From NCBI GenBank assembly GCA_002104985.1, contig MCGO01000056.1, forward strand, positions 1 through 64,000: a stretch of 64,000 bases of DNA. Direction: 5' to 3'. The notes beneath the pieces were generated by a model, which was not told where the DNA came from, searched no databases, and worked only from the letters and a program-made list of their open reading frames with translations. Made by a program: the position numbers and the translations under genes. Shown one piece after another: positions 46,270 to 55,602 of this stretch (the first letter of the stretch is position 1; each line of letters starts with the position of its first letter). The stretch comes from Rhizoclosmatium globosum. Taxonomy: Eukaryota > Chytridiomycota > Chytridiomycetes > Chytridiales > Chytriomycetaceae.

Positions 46270-47837
46270 CTATTGCAATTCGTTAGCCCACTGCTCCAAC
46301 TCCATTGCCTCCTTCTCCCAATCACCTTCCTCGTTCCCAACTGCATCAACAGTTGATAAAACGGAAACGTGTCGTGAAGACGACATAATGGACGTCAACC
46401 CCACACTTTTTCCATTCTCCGAGACAGACATGCCAACCGAAGGATCCACACTCCCTCCAAATCCATTCCTCTCTTTCCCAGGTAAATTCGGCAACGCAAA
46501 CAAATCATCCTCCATTTTCCCAGGCGGAAGCGGTGTACTCGCCACAAGCGGCGTTTCAGCAGTAACATCCGGCATCGGTAATTCCACACTCGCAACAGCA
46601 GTATACGCCTTCGTAACCGCCAACATCTTCTTTGTCGCCTCTTTTACGCGGTCTTTCCCGTTTTTAATGTCAAAGCGGCCGTACCACAGGTAACGCTGGC
46701 TTTCGACGAGGTCGCGGAACCGCGTTTGGGTCATGCGGCTGTTTTCAGTGACACCGTCGAGGCGGAGCGCGATTGGTTTGAAGGAGTCGAGGCGGGCTGG
46801 TTCAGGGGGGAGAGCTGTTGCCGCGTTTTTCCAGTAACTGTGGTATTCTTCGAAACTGAGGCGTGCGACTTTTGGTTTTGGTTGTTGTTGGGGTTCGGGC
46901 TGTTGTTTTTGTGGGGTTGTAACTTCTGCTGAGTGCGGCCTTGTTGCGTATTCGCTTGTGTCGTCGTGGAGAGAAATGATGTTGGGTTTAGGACGGCCAT
47001 TCTGTTGTCGCCGGGTATCAGAGAATGTGGTTGAATGAGGCCGCAATCCAGCTATTTATGTTAACGTTTAATACTTGTCTTGATTGTATAAGACAACCTT
47101 CTATTCTTCGACTTGCAACAACACAGTCACGGCACAACTGTTCATACAGTCGCGGTGACTGCGAATAAATTTCTGCAGCCGGAGCATTTACTGGGTTCTC
47201 CAGATTTGGATTTAAGATAAGGTTCTAGAGAACTTCATTGAATATGTGTATTTGGAAACTGCTGAAACCTGACCTGCAAACTGAGTAGCATCCCATACAC
47301 TGTCAAATTCGGTTTCCATGCAGATGAATCATCTAGAAAGTCGATACAAGGTATTCCAGTATGCATATCAATATTGGGGTGGAATGGTACAGTTTCGAAT
47401 ACCACTGATTATAATGGTCAGCTTACGACGGTGTGCTTTAGAATAAGTACCTTTTGGTGGAACTTGATTGTAATCTTCACTAAACGTCATTCTGACTTTA
47501 AAGATTCCACCTGTACATAGTGATCAGCATTATCATCATGCACTGTTTTGAATTTCTACCCTCCCATACAGAATCTCGCGGCCCCAGTATTGTGCACTTC
47601 CAATCAAAAATATCCTATTAAATCAAGCCTATGAATCAGTTTACGATTCAATGAGTATAGATTTGGAAGTCTTTGATTTCTCACATTGAGAACGACCTCA
47701 GCTGTGATACCCTGTACAGTGATCATATCCTTAGAAATTATTTAAAACTATGCTATAGGTACCCAAGGGCGTGCGCTTTCATCTGTGCGTGAGATGCGGT
47801 GTAGCTCACGTTCCAATAACAATGCTGGACGGGACAT
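46270..47837 (-). CDS. UBE2U: UBE2U-like ubiquitin-conjugating enzyme with C-terminal extension
   Basis: E2 enzyme in eight or so exons, with short introns. The E2 fold starts MSRPALLLERELHRISRTDE and continues DIFDWKCTILGPRDSVWEGG, IFKVRMTFSEDYNQVPPK, then FHPNIDMHTGIPCIDFLDD with the HPN motif and the catalytic Cys, and LLSLQNLILNPNLENPVNAP. After the E2 core (about 150 aa) the frame runs on through a phase-1 junction into a 250-residue extension. Its SFEEYHSYWKNAATA block and C-terminal LEQWANEL match the pattern of the extension in UBE2U. This tells it from other E2 families. It lies directly downstream of an ankyrin-RING gene. Confidence 0.85.
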
Positions 47838-47905
47838 GATTTCTTTATCAGAAAATTAAATTGACATGATATTCATAATTTCAGGTAAATTATATTGTTA
47901 AAGGT

Positions 47906-50900
47906 TTATGGATGCAAAGTTTGGTTCTCCTGTAAAAGCGTCTGTCTGTCCTGCATTCTTTCAAACATGTATCTTCCCTCCACCTCCCTGTCCACGGCAA
48001 ACCGTTCCCCCCAACGGAAATGTTGAATATCAACATTCTTCTCAAAGGCAAGGTACTCAATTACAAGTAGAAAAGCACTCCCACTTTTACAAATCTTCTC
48101 CAAAATCGTGTTGAGCTCTGCCAACGAGGGCCGAACAAAATCAAACAATACTTTAAACATTTCCAACACCTCTGCTTGATCATCGACGTCATACTTCGAG
48201 TATGTTGATCTACAATATGTTGCCAAGGCCGAATTACCATGTTCGTCACGTGTTGTATTGAGTATTCCTCGCGAAATTATTTCCTTGGCCAACAGAAGAA
48301 GCTTGCTCCGTCGTTGCTTTTGCTCAAGTTTGCATTCACCTTCGCAGAATAAAGAATGATGCGAGTTCACGACAAAGAACAGCATATTCGGTTCAGTTCC
48401 CGAGTGTTTTACAACAACTTGGTCCAAAGACAGGTTTCTGGACTTCACAAAGTCAAGGAACCAGGTACAAAAAATGACATCAACGTCGTCTCGCAAAGAT
48501 TCCAAACAGGTACAAAGAAATCCGTCAAATAGGTTTGTACCTTCAAAGTATTCTGCGGTCAGTAATTCTTTTGCGAACGCATAATTTCTGACAGTCACTG
48601 CAAACTCGAGAAGTGTGTATCGATCTGAAAGCACTTCATCGTGGAGCTCCTTTGGGGCTTCCACAAGATCATCAAAATCTGCATATTTTGAACAGAGTTC
48701 CTCAAGGACTTTCTGGCGCTCACTGAACAACTTGAGCACGTCTGATAACTGACCCCCAACCATAATCGACTCTTCCATTTGGTGCAAAATATCTTTTGCT
48801 TTCAAAGAAAGCCGTTTTGCAGACATGATGCGGTGATGAAACTTTGATATCTTGGAGTCAGGATGAATATGTACCTTTTTTCTGAACTGTATGCACCAGT
48901 CACAAACAGAAATCATGCATCCCAAATGCATATACAGCCACTTGAAGACTTCTATGCGATCATTTTCAATCAATCCTTGGACGCATGTCTGAATCCCTGA
49001 AGACTCCATGTACTTTAAATCATGTCTATCAGCATTTGACAAAATCTGAATAATGAAATCATCTGATCGCTTTTCTTGAATATAGACAGGTAAGACAGAG
49101 ATTCGATATTCGGACAAAAAAGAGAGCCGTCGCTGTTTCGCCCAAGGTTTCAAATTCTCGACGAAGGCAAAAGCTTCCGACCAGAAATCTTTCTCAAATT
49201 CAATTTGAATATCTTCTGAATGAGGGTGATCGGTACGAAGATTCAAATGAATGGGGGTGAGGCCGTCATTGTTTGTTGCCTTAGCCAAATCTTGAAAACC
49301 GTTCTGAAGAAGCCACATTATTGATATCATCCCACCTGTAAAATTAAACTTGATAAATTTCCCCAGTTCAAAATGTCGAGCTTTACCTTGTGCTACAGCA
49401 ACGTGCATTAAATTGTTCCCTCCAATGAATATAGTAGCTTTCGGATCCACCCCAAACTCCTCAATAAGCCATTTGAGCACATGAACAGCGCCACATGCTG
49501 CTGCTAGTCCCAGTAATGCCTGTGCTTTTGACAATGTTTTCTCTGGAGTGAGCCACGGTGCAATATCCAACAAATAGTCTTCGAGCACTTTGGAAATATG
49601 AGAAATATCACGTCGACATAGAGGACACTTGAAATTATCCGCAGCTTTTTCTTTCAAGAACAGAATACACGAGCGGCAAAAAACGTGACTACAATCAAGC
49701 TTTGTCCGACGTTGAATGGGACACAAACAGATAGGACAGTCGTCACTTGGATTGTACTCAGCAAGGGCTCGTTCAGATTCCAAGTCAATGTTCTCATCTT
49801 TCACAATCACGTCCGAAACAACATAAGGCTCATTCAAATTGAAATGCCCATCGTGCACAAGACCCTTCAAAACAATCGCGCTGTTACTCAATACAAGCAA
49901 ATCCAAACGCGGAAGCGACCATTTTTTGGTTGGAGTTTTATCCAAAGATATTAGAGTTCGCATTACTTCCAACTTCGCCTCCATTTCATCTTGGTGAAGC
50001 AGTAGCTGAGACCAAGGACAGCCACTCCGAAACGTATAGTCCGATTTTCCTCTTTCGTTCGCGATCATCACAAGAAGATCCAAATCTTTCAATGACTGCG
50101 ACGCCACCCACTTATGAAACAGTAATGATTGTTCTTTTCTCGAGAACCCCCCAACAACCACAGAGCCCTCATAAACATTAAAAGCTCTTTCAAAACCTTT
50201 AAGCCTATTAAAAATTGCGTAGTCCGACAAAGAAAGGGCGTCAGAAGAGTAAGAGTCTGGTGGTTCCATTGGAAAATGTGCAACCTCAATCAACCAGCGA
50301 ACTTTCTCAGCATTCGGATAACACATTGACAAGCACATTCCTGCGTAATTAAGTACATTTTCCAGCAAGGAATACGGTGCGCGATCAGGCCACCAACATA
50401 ATTTCTTGACCGATTCTTCAATCTTTGCAACAGAGTCACGTCCAAGCAGATGGCTCATCTGAAACCAATGTAATTCATCATATCGCATACGTTGCAACAT
50501 GACTTGTTTCACTCTGTCTGGGACTTGAGATTTCAACACTCTTTTGTACAAGGACTTTGCAAATCCAGCGGTATCGGGCATCGTGAAAAGGTTCTGAAGC
50601 AGCGGATAGGTCATCTGAGAATAAGGTGCAATATCCCCGAATATTCTATAGACACTGTCGAAACTTCCACCCGCGATTAAGATTTCGACAGGCGTTCGGC
50701 CACGATTTGAAGTGGCGAGAAACAATAACCGTACATTTTCGTATTCAAAGCTGGTGAGAATATAGTCTATAATTTCGTGTTGGTCCGATCCCGCTGCAGC
50801 ATGGAGTAAGTTGCATCTTTTGTGATTCTTCACCAATTGAGGAACTCGTTTGGACTCAATCAAAAGTTTAAAAAGAGACAAAGATCCTAATTGAGAGGCG

Positions 50901-51100
50901 ATGAAAGCTAAAGCATTAACGACTGGCCCCTGGTTGCTGGAATCCACCACCGTCAAAGCAGTCTCCAAAGCCTCCTCCAATGCAGGCTTGTTATTGTCGC
51001 CATTGATTTTCAATGTTTCCATTTGGCCTTTCAGGTTTGAGTGAATATCCAACGCTTGCCTTCGAACGTGTGAAGGTGCATCTCTCTTTCGTTTGTTCAT
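47906..51100 (-). CDS. Ankyrin-repeat RING-type E3 ligase candidate
   Basis: About 1,047 aa after removing one intron (49386-49336, 51 nt, in frame and stop-free). The RING is C3HC4: CPICLCPIQRRTKLDC, then SHVFCRSC, and CPLCRRDI, at about residue 450-500. Degenerate ankyrin repeats lie on both sides: NLLHAAAGSDQHEIIDYIL and GRTPVEILIAGG before it; NLMHVAVAQGGMISIMWLL and DGLTPIHLNLR after it. The spliced join restores the repeat, which supports the intron. The C-terminal third is Leu-rich and helical with no known domain. It is 68 bp upstream of the E2 gene, on the same strand. Confidence 0.85.
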   Translation of the reverse strand: MNKRKRDAPSHVRRQALDIHSNLKGQMETLKINGDNNKPALEEALETALTVVDSSNQGPVVNALAFIASQLGSLSLFKLLIESKRVPQLVKNHKRCNLLHAAAGSDQHEIIDYILTSFEYENVRLLFLATSNRGRTPVEILIAGGSFDSVYRIFGDIAPYSQMTYPLLQNLFTMPDTAGFAKSLYKRVLKSQVPDRVKQVMLQRMRYDELHWFQMSHLLGRDSVAKIEESVKKLCWWPDRAPYSLLENVLNYAGMCLSMCYPNAEKVRWLIEVAHFPMEPPDSYSSDALSLSDYAIFNRLKGFERAFNVYEGSVVVGGFSRKEQSLLFHKWVASQSLKDLDLLVMIANERGKSDYTFRSGCPWSQLLLHQDEMEAKLEVMRTLISLDKTPTKKWSLPRLDLLVLSNSAIVLKGLVHDGHFNLNEPYVVSDVIVKDENIDLESERALAEYNPSDDCPICLCPIQRRTKLDCSHVFCRSCILFLKEKAADNFKCPLCRRDISHISKVLEDYLLDIAPWLTPEKTLSKAQALLGLAAACGAVHVLKWLIEEFGVDPKATIFIGGNNLMHVAVAQGKARHFELGKFIKFNFTGGMISIMWLLQNGFQDLAKATNNDGLTPIHLNLRTDHPHSEDIQIEFEKDFWSEAFAFVENLKPWAKQRRLSFLSEYRISVLPVYIQEKRSDDFIIQILSNADRHDLKYMESSGIQTCVQGLIENDRIEVFKWLYMHLGCMISVCDWCIQFRKKVHIHPDSKISKFHHRIMSAKRLSLKAKDILHQMEESIMVGGQLSDVLKLFSERQKVLEELCSKYADFDDLVEAPKELHDEVLSDRYTLLEFAVTVRNYAFAKELLTAEYFEGTNLFDGFLCTCLESLRDDVDVIFCTWFLDFVKSRNLSLDQVVVKHSGTEPNMLFFVVNSHHSLFCEGECKLEQKQRRSKLLLLAKEIISRGILNTTRDEHGNSALATYCRSTYSKYDVDDQAEVLEMFKVLFDFVRPSLAELNTILEKICKSGSAFLLVIEYLAFEKNVDIQHFRWGERFAVDREVEGRYMFERMQDRQTLLQENQTLHP

Positions 51101-51130
51101 GATTTTCTTTGCTTATACTGAATTTATTAT

Positions 51131-52486
51131 TCAAATCACAACCTTCCCCTGTTTGAGTTCCGCGATTTCTTTCTCAGTGTACTTCAATTCAGACAGAATT
51201 TCGTCCGTGTGTTGCGCCAAGAGCGGTGGAGGAAGACGAATACTTGGCTTTGTCATAGAATATTTGACAGGAATACCAACGAGTTTGATTTTTCCAGCTG
51301 TAGGGTGATCTACTTCCTGAATCATTTCACGGTGAATAACCTGGGGATGAGCGAAAGTCTGCGAAATGTTGTTGACTGGTCCACAAGGCAATCCAATAGG
51401 TTTGAGAACTGTGAGCCAATCGGACGTGTTTTTGGTCGTGAGAATATTGTTCAAGCGATCAATCAACAGCTTGCGGTTAGCAACGCGTAATTGGTTTGAG
51501 GAATAATTTGGGTCTGAGGATAGTTCTGGAGCTCCAATTGCTTTACAGAACTTGACAAACTGCGAATCATTTCCAGCCCCAATAACAATGTGGCCATCCT
51601 TTGTAGGGAAAGACTGGTACGGAACAATCGAGGCATGTTCCGTTCCAAGCCGTTCTGCCTCAACCCCTCCAATCAAGTATGCATGCGCAACGTTAGCCAG
51701 CGCACTAACTTGACTTTCCAATAACGAGACATCAATCTTTTGACCTTGACCTTGATTCTTTCCACGACCAATCAAAGCAGCCATAATTGCGCCGTGAGCA
51801 TAAAGTCCAGTGGTAATGTCTGTGATTGCAACACCAACTTTCACAGGGGTTTCACGAGTACCCGTAATATGCATTAATCCAGCTTCGGCCTCAACAATCA
51901 CATCATAGCCCGCATTTGTTGCATTTGGCCCTGTTGGCCCATACCCAGTAATTGAAGTATAAATCAAACCAGGATTCTCTTTTCTCAACGCCTCATAACC
52001 CAAACCGAGAGAGTCCAGTTTACCAGGAATAAAGTTTTCAATCAAGACGTCAGATTCTCTTGCTATTACAAACAGGAGACGATGAGAAAAGCTGGATTGA
52101 CCAAGATTGCAAACTCACCCAATTTCTTGATAATAGCAAGTCCCTGAGGCTGTTTAAAGTCGATAGCGATAGAACGCTTGTTTCTGTTCATTCCGAGGTA
52201 GTATGTGGACTCCATTGCGATGCCCACCCGATCGATTGTATTCTTTGCGAATGGAGGACCCCAGGCACGAGTATCATCTTTTTCAGATAGAATTAAGAAG
52301 GTAAGTTGGCGGTGAAGGGGAGACGGGGCACGCACCGCCCTTGAGCGACTCCACTTTGACAACATCAGCACCGTAATCACCAAGGATCATTGAGCAGAAT
52401 GGACCAGCAAGCACCCGTGTCAGGTCAAGCACGCGAAGGCCGGTCAGAGGGCCCGGTGCTGTCAAAGGCTTCGGAAGACCCGGCAT
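51131..52486 (-). CDS. SUGCT: CoA-transferase family III (SUGCT-like)
   Basis: CaiB/BaiF-type CoA-transferase closest in layout to succinate-hydroxymethylglutarate CoA-transferase (glutarate degradation, mitochondrial in animals). Three exons; the joins restore [12 protein letters not shown] and [15 protein letters not shown]. Marks: [58 protein letters not shown], and [12 protein letters not shown], whose Asp matches the catalytic residue of the family. It ends GKVVI, with no obvious peroxisomal signal. The N terminus is short and shows no strong presequence, so location is uncertain. It is head-to-head with the coiled-coil gene at 52571. Confidence 0.88.
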
Positions 52487-52570
52487 CGTTCAATGAACTA
52501 GTTGAATGAGGTTCTTTTCTTTGATTTCCACTTGAAAATCACCCTCCCTTCCCGATCCGTTCTTTATTAA
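52487..52570. promoter_or_regulatory. 84-bp divergent promoter
   Basis: Lies between the start codons of the CoA-transferase and the coiled-coil gene. No clear TATA box. Confidence 0.5.
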
Positions 52571-55117
52571 ATGGTTCCGATCCAGGAACGCCTGCAAGAT
52601 CTATTTAAAGATATTCAAAGGAACAGCGTGTCAGCCTCTACTCCCGCCCCTTCTCTGTACGAAATATGTGCTCAAATTGCATACCAATCTGTCAGCTTTG
52701 GAAACGCGGATTGGTCTCTCAAACAAAAACAGGACGCGAAAGAGAAACTTGGCCATGAAATACATCAGCTGGAAATTCAAAAGTTTGAGGTATCCGCAAA
52801 ACTGTCGGCGGTGAAGAAAGAACTTGATGCGATAAAAGCAGTTTCGCTACAAGGCTCCATGATTCCTCTTCCTAGTTCTCCTATTTCTCGAAGCCTATCA
52901 GGAAGCAAAATAGCCTACGATGACGCACTCAGGCTTGAAGTAGAGACATTACAAACACAGTTTAAGTCCTATGAGACAGTCAGCAGTGATATTTCGCATC
53001 GACTTTCTACAGCAAGTCATGACGTGATTAAAATAAATCAAGAACTGGAAGATATCAGACAAAGTTCAATGAAGACAGAAGTTATTCTAGCGAAACTAAT
53101 TGGATCATTGCAAGAAACTCATATCAAATCCAAAGAACACACCAAAGCACTGGAGCATGATAACCAACTTCTCAAAGAGCACTTGGAGATTATTGGAGCC
53201 GAAGTGCATAAGGGAAGCGACAATCAAACGAAGGCATTAGCTGTAGAAAATAGTGAACTTAAGCAACAACTTGCAGACATCAAAGCTGAACGTCTTCATG
53301 AACTCGAAAGACTGAGGGCTTTAGAATCTGAAAACCAAATTCTCAAAAAGAAAGTTTCGTCTCTTAAGACTGAGAGTGCCTCAGATCTCCAACGAGTTAA
53401 GAGTTTGGAAACCGAAAATACGACTATAAAGATGCGACTATCTACACTTGAACTTGATTCTCGGAGCGATATTGAAAAACGAAAAGCTTTGGAGGAAGAT
53501 AATCAACTGTTGAAGCACCAACTTGCATTGACCCAATCAGAGAGTCTTGGCCATTTAGTGAGTGATAACCCCTATTATTTCCCATGCTGCACATTACTCA
53601 TTCAACTTCAGGAACAAGTTAAGGCCGCCGCATCAGCTTCAGAACACGCTTTGACGGCTGAAATTGCAGCACTTGAAAGAGAACTTGAATTGCAGAGACA
53701 AACTGTGTATGCGCTTCCTGCCTTACCCTCTCAACCAAACTTATCATCCAAGAAAAATGACGCGCTGAAGCAAGAAGCTTATACAACGGCCATGAATCAA
53801 ATTCAAGTCCTCAAAAAACAACACAGCCAAACACTGCGACATATTTCCCAATCTCTTCAAGAGCTGTCTGATTTACTTCAATCGGCGATGACTGAGCTTT
53901 TCGTTCTGGTAAAGGAGAAAACGACGACCGAATCTAGTAACTTTCAAGAAACGATTGTCGCTGCTCGGACAATGCTGACAGACACGCAAAATGAAATGGG
54001 CACTCTAAAGGTACAATTTGAATCATTAAAGCTGGATGCAGAACGTGAGGAAGCAGCTGCGGAAACGACAATACAAGAACTTCAGACGCAAATACATAGT
54101 CTCGAATTGCAATTGAGTAACAAAACAAGGGAATGTGCAACCGATTCAACAAATTCTGCCAAAATCGAAGAGCTTACGGAGCTGCTGAATCAATACTCGG
54201 AAATGAATTCAGCTTTACAAAACGATATTGCCAATGCACAACACAATCTTTCGGAAACAACTCAAGCGCTTACCATGGAAATTGATCATCTCAAGAAATC
54301 AATATCCGAACACAAGGCCGCCAATGTATCTTTGAGGACAGAAACGGAACAACTCCACAAAACAATCAATCAATATATACAAACCACAGCAAATCTCGAG
54401 AATACATGCAATCAACTCACATCTCGAAATATGGCGCTAGAATCAGACGAATTAGATCTTCGACGACAATTGCAACGACTTCTGGGACAACCAGACGAAT
54501 CCGACTCGACACCAATCTCACAAATAATAGCTGACTTAGAAACAACACTCCAAAACTTCCAATCCACAACCCTCCAACTCCGCCTAGAACAAGAATCGCT
54601 CGAAATGCAATTAGCAGCATCAGAAGCATCACCCTCACCAACCCCGTCCTCCCCCATCCAACACCCCATCCCACACCACACGCCCTCAAAAATTCCCCAA
54701 GAACCCATCATTCCATTCCCCCAAGAAACACAACCACGACACAGACCATCAACCAAACCCACACATCCACACACCCGCTCCCCATCCACAACAACACACT
54801 CAAGCATGGACGCAGCAGTAGCACGCTCAAAAGTCCCATCCATGACACCGATCCCACAAAAAGAACACCCAAGCCACTGCACATCCACGCCTGAAGACGT
54901 TCAATTGGAACCAGACAACAGGTTTGGTCGTGTGAGAGTCACGTCGCGTATCCCTGTGCACGCCGACTCGAATGCACGGGTAGAAAACGACCCGTTGGAG
55001 GGTTTGAAAGCGATTGTTCCACATTCGGTTGCATTCCAGAGGGAATACGGAGTCAGGGAAAAGGAATCTGTGTTTAGGGTCCCAACAAACAGAATTGAGA
55101 AACGTGAGATTGATTGA
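52571..55117 (+). CDS. Long coiled-coil protein, unknown
   Basis: About 830 aa after removing a 54-nt in-frame intron (about 53559-53612, GTGAGT to CTTCAG), which interrupts the heptad pattern as LGHL/EQVKAA. Residues 1-60 are a small globular start (YEICAQIAYQSVSFGNADW); then about 600 residues of continuous heptad-rich coiled coil with repeated LEHDNQLLKEHL / LESENQILKKKV-type units. The C-terminal 200 are Pro/His/Ser-rich and basic, and end in a compact FGRVRVTSRIPVHADS. Layout and neighbours (kinesin, SAS-4, LRR coiled-coil) suggest a cytoskeletal or centrosomal structural protein; no family recognised. The frame has no other interruption. Confidence 0.75.
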   Translation: MVPIQERLQDLFKDIQRNSVSASTPAPSLYEICAQIAYQSVSFGNADWSLKQKQDAKEKLGHEIHQLEIQKFEVSAKLSAVKKELDAIKAVSLQGSMIPLPSSPISRSLSGSKIAYDDALRLEVETLQTQFKSYETVSSDISHRLSTASHDVIKINQELEDIRQSSMKTEVILAKLIGSLQETHIKSKEHTKALEHDNQLLKEHLEIIGAEVHKGSDNQTKALAVENSELKQQLADIKAERLHELERLRALESENQILKKKVSSLKTESASDLQRVKSLETENTTIKMRLSTLELDSRSDIEKRKALEEDNQLLKHQLALTQSESLGHLVSDNPYYFPCCTLLIQLQEQVKAAASASEHALTAEIAALERELELQRQTVYALPALPSQPNLSSKKNDALKQEAYTTAMNQIQVLKKQHSQTLRHISQSLQELSDLLQSAMTELFVLVKEKTTTESSNFQETIVAARTMLTDTQNEMGTLKVQFESLKLDAEREEAAAETTIQELQTQIHSLELQLSNKTRECATDSTNSAKIEELTELLNQYSEMNSALQNDIANAQHNLSETTQALTMEIDHLKKSISEHKAANVSLRTETEQLHKTINQYIQTTANLENTCNQLTSRNMALESDELDLRRQLQRLLGQPDESDSTPISQIIADLETTLQNFQSTTLQLRLEQESLEMQLAASEASPSPTPSSPIQHPIPHHTPSKIPQEPIIPFPQETQPRHRPSTKPTHPHTRSPSTTTHSSMDAAVARSKVPSMTPIPQKEHPSHCTSTPEDVQLEPDNRFGRVRVTSRIPVHADSNARVENDPLEGLKAIVPHSVAFQREYGVREKESVFRVPTNRIEKREID

Positions 55118-55602
55118 TGCTATTATTTTTTTTAACTTTGGCTAAAACCTGTTACTCCGCCATTTTTAGAACTCTCAAATTACCTGTTCCGAATCCATCT
55201 CCACCATTTGATTACTGTGTTTATAATGTAAGTTGTTTCTTCACCGCACCGCATTCCCATACCAGTTACTCACAACCACGAAACCCCTTCATGCAGATTC
55301 CTACCCTTATCCCTCTTCAACCTGTTTGAAGTCGACATCCCCCACATTTGGCGTACAACCTCTCAACTCGTTGCATTTCTCTCAGCCCTCATCCTGCTCA
55401 CAAGACCCAAAGCAGCATTACGCCATTTCCAATAAAAGACCATCCAGACAAAAAGCGACAAGTACATAAATTTATAATGTAAAGAAACAAATAATAAAAA
55501 ATAACACGGTGGTTTGTGTTTTTTTCCCCCAAAAACTCATCCACAAAATACACACTCCTTAAACCCCCCCCCCCCCCCCCCCCCAACCACACACCGAAAT
55601 TT
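55118..55602. other. Convergent intergenic region with poly-C tract
   Basis: 3' flanks of the coiled-coil and SAS-4 genes. It contains a 21-nt poly-C run (55564-55584), which is poly-G on the sense strand of the SAS-4 transcript, about 20 bp past the stop codon. No gene recognised; short ORFs look like chance. Confidence 0.6.
55564..55584. repeat. Poly-C homopolymer, 21 nt
   Basis: Uninterrupted C run on the + strand just beyond the SAS-4 stop codon. Third homopolymer of this kind in the window. Confidence 0.9.
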
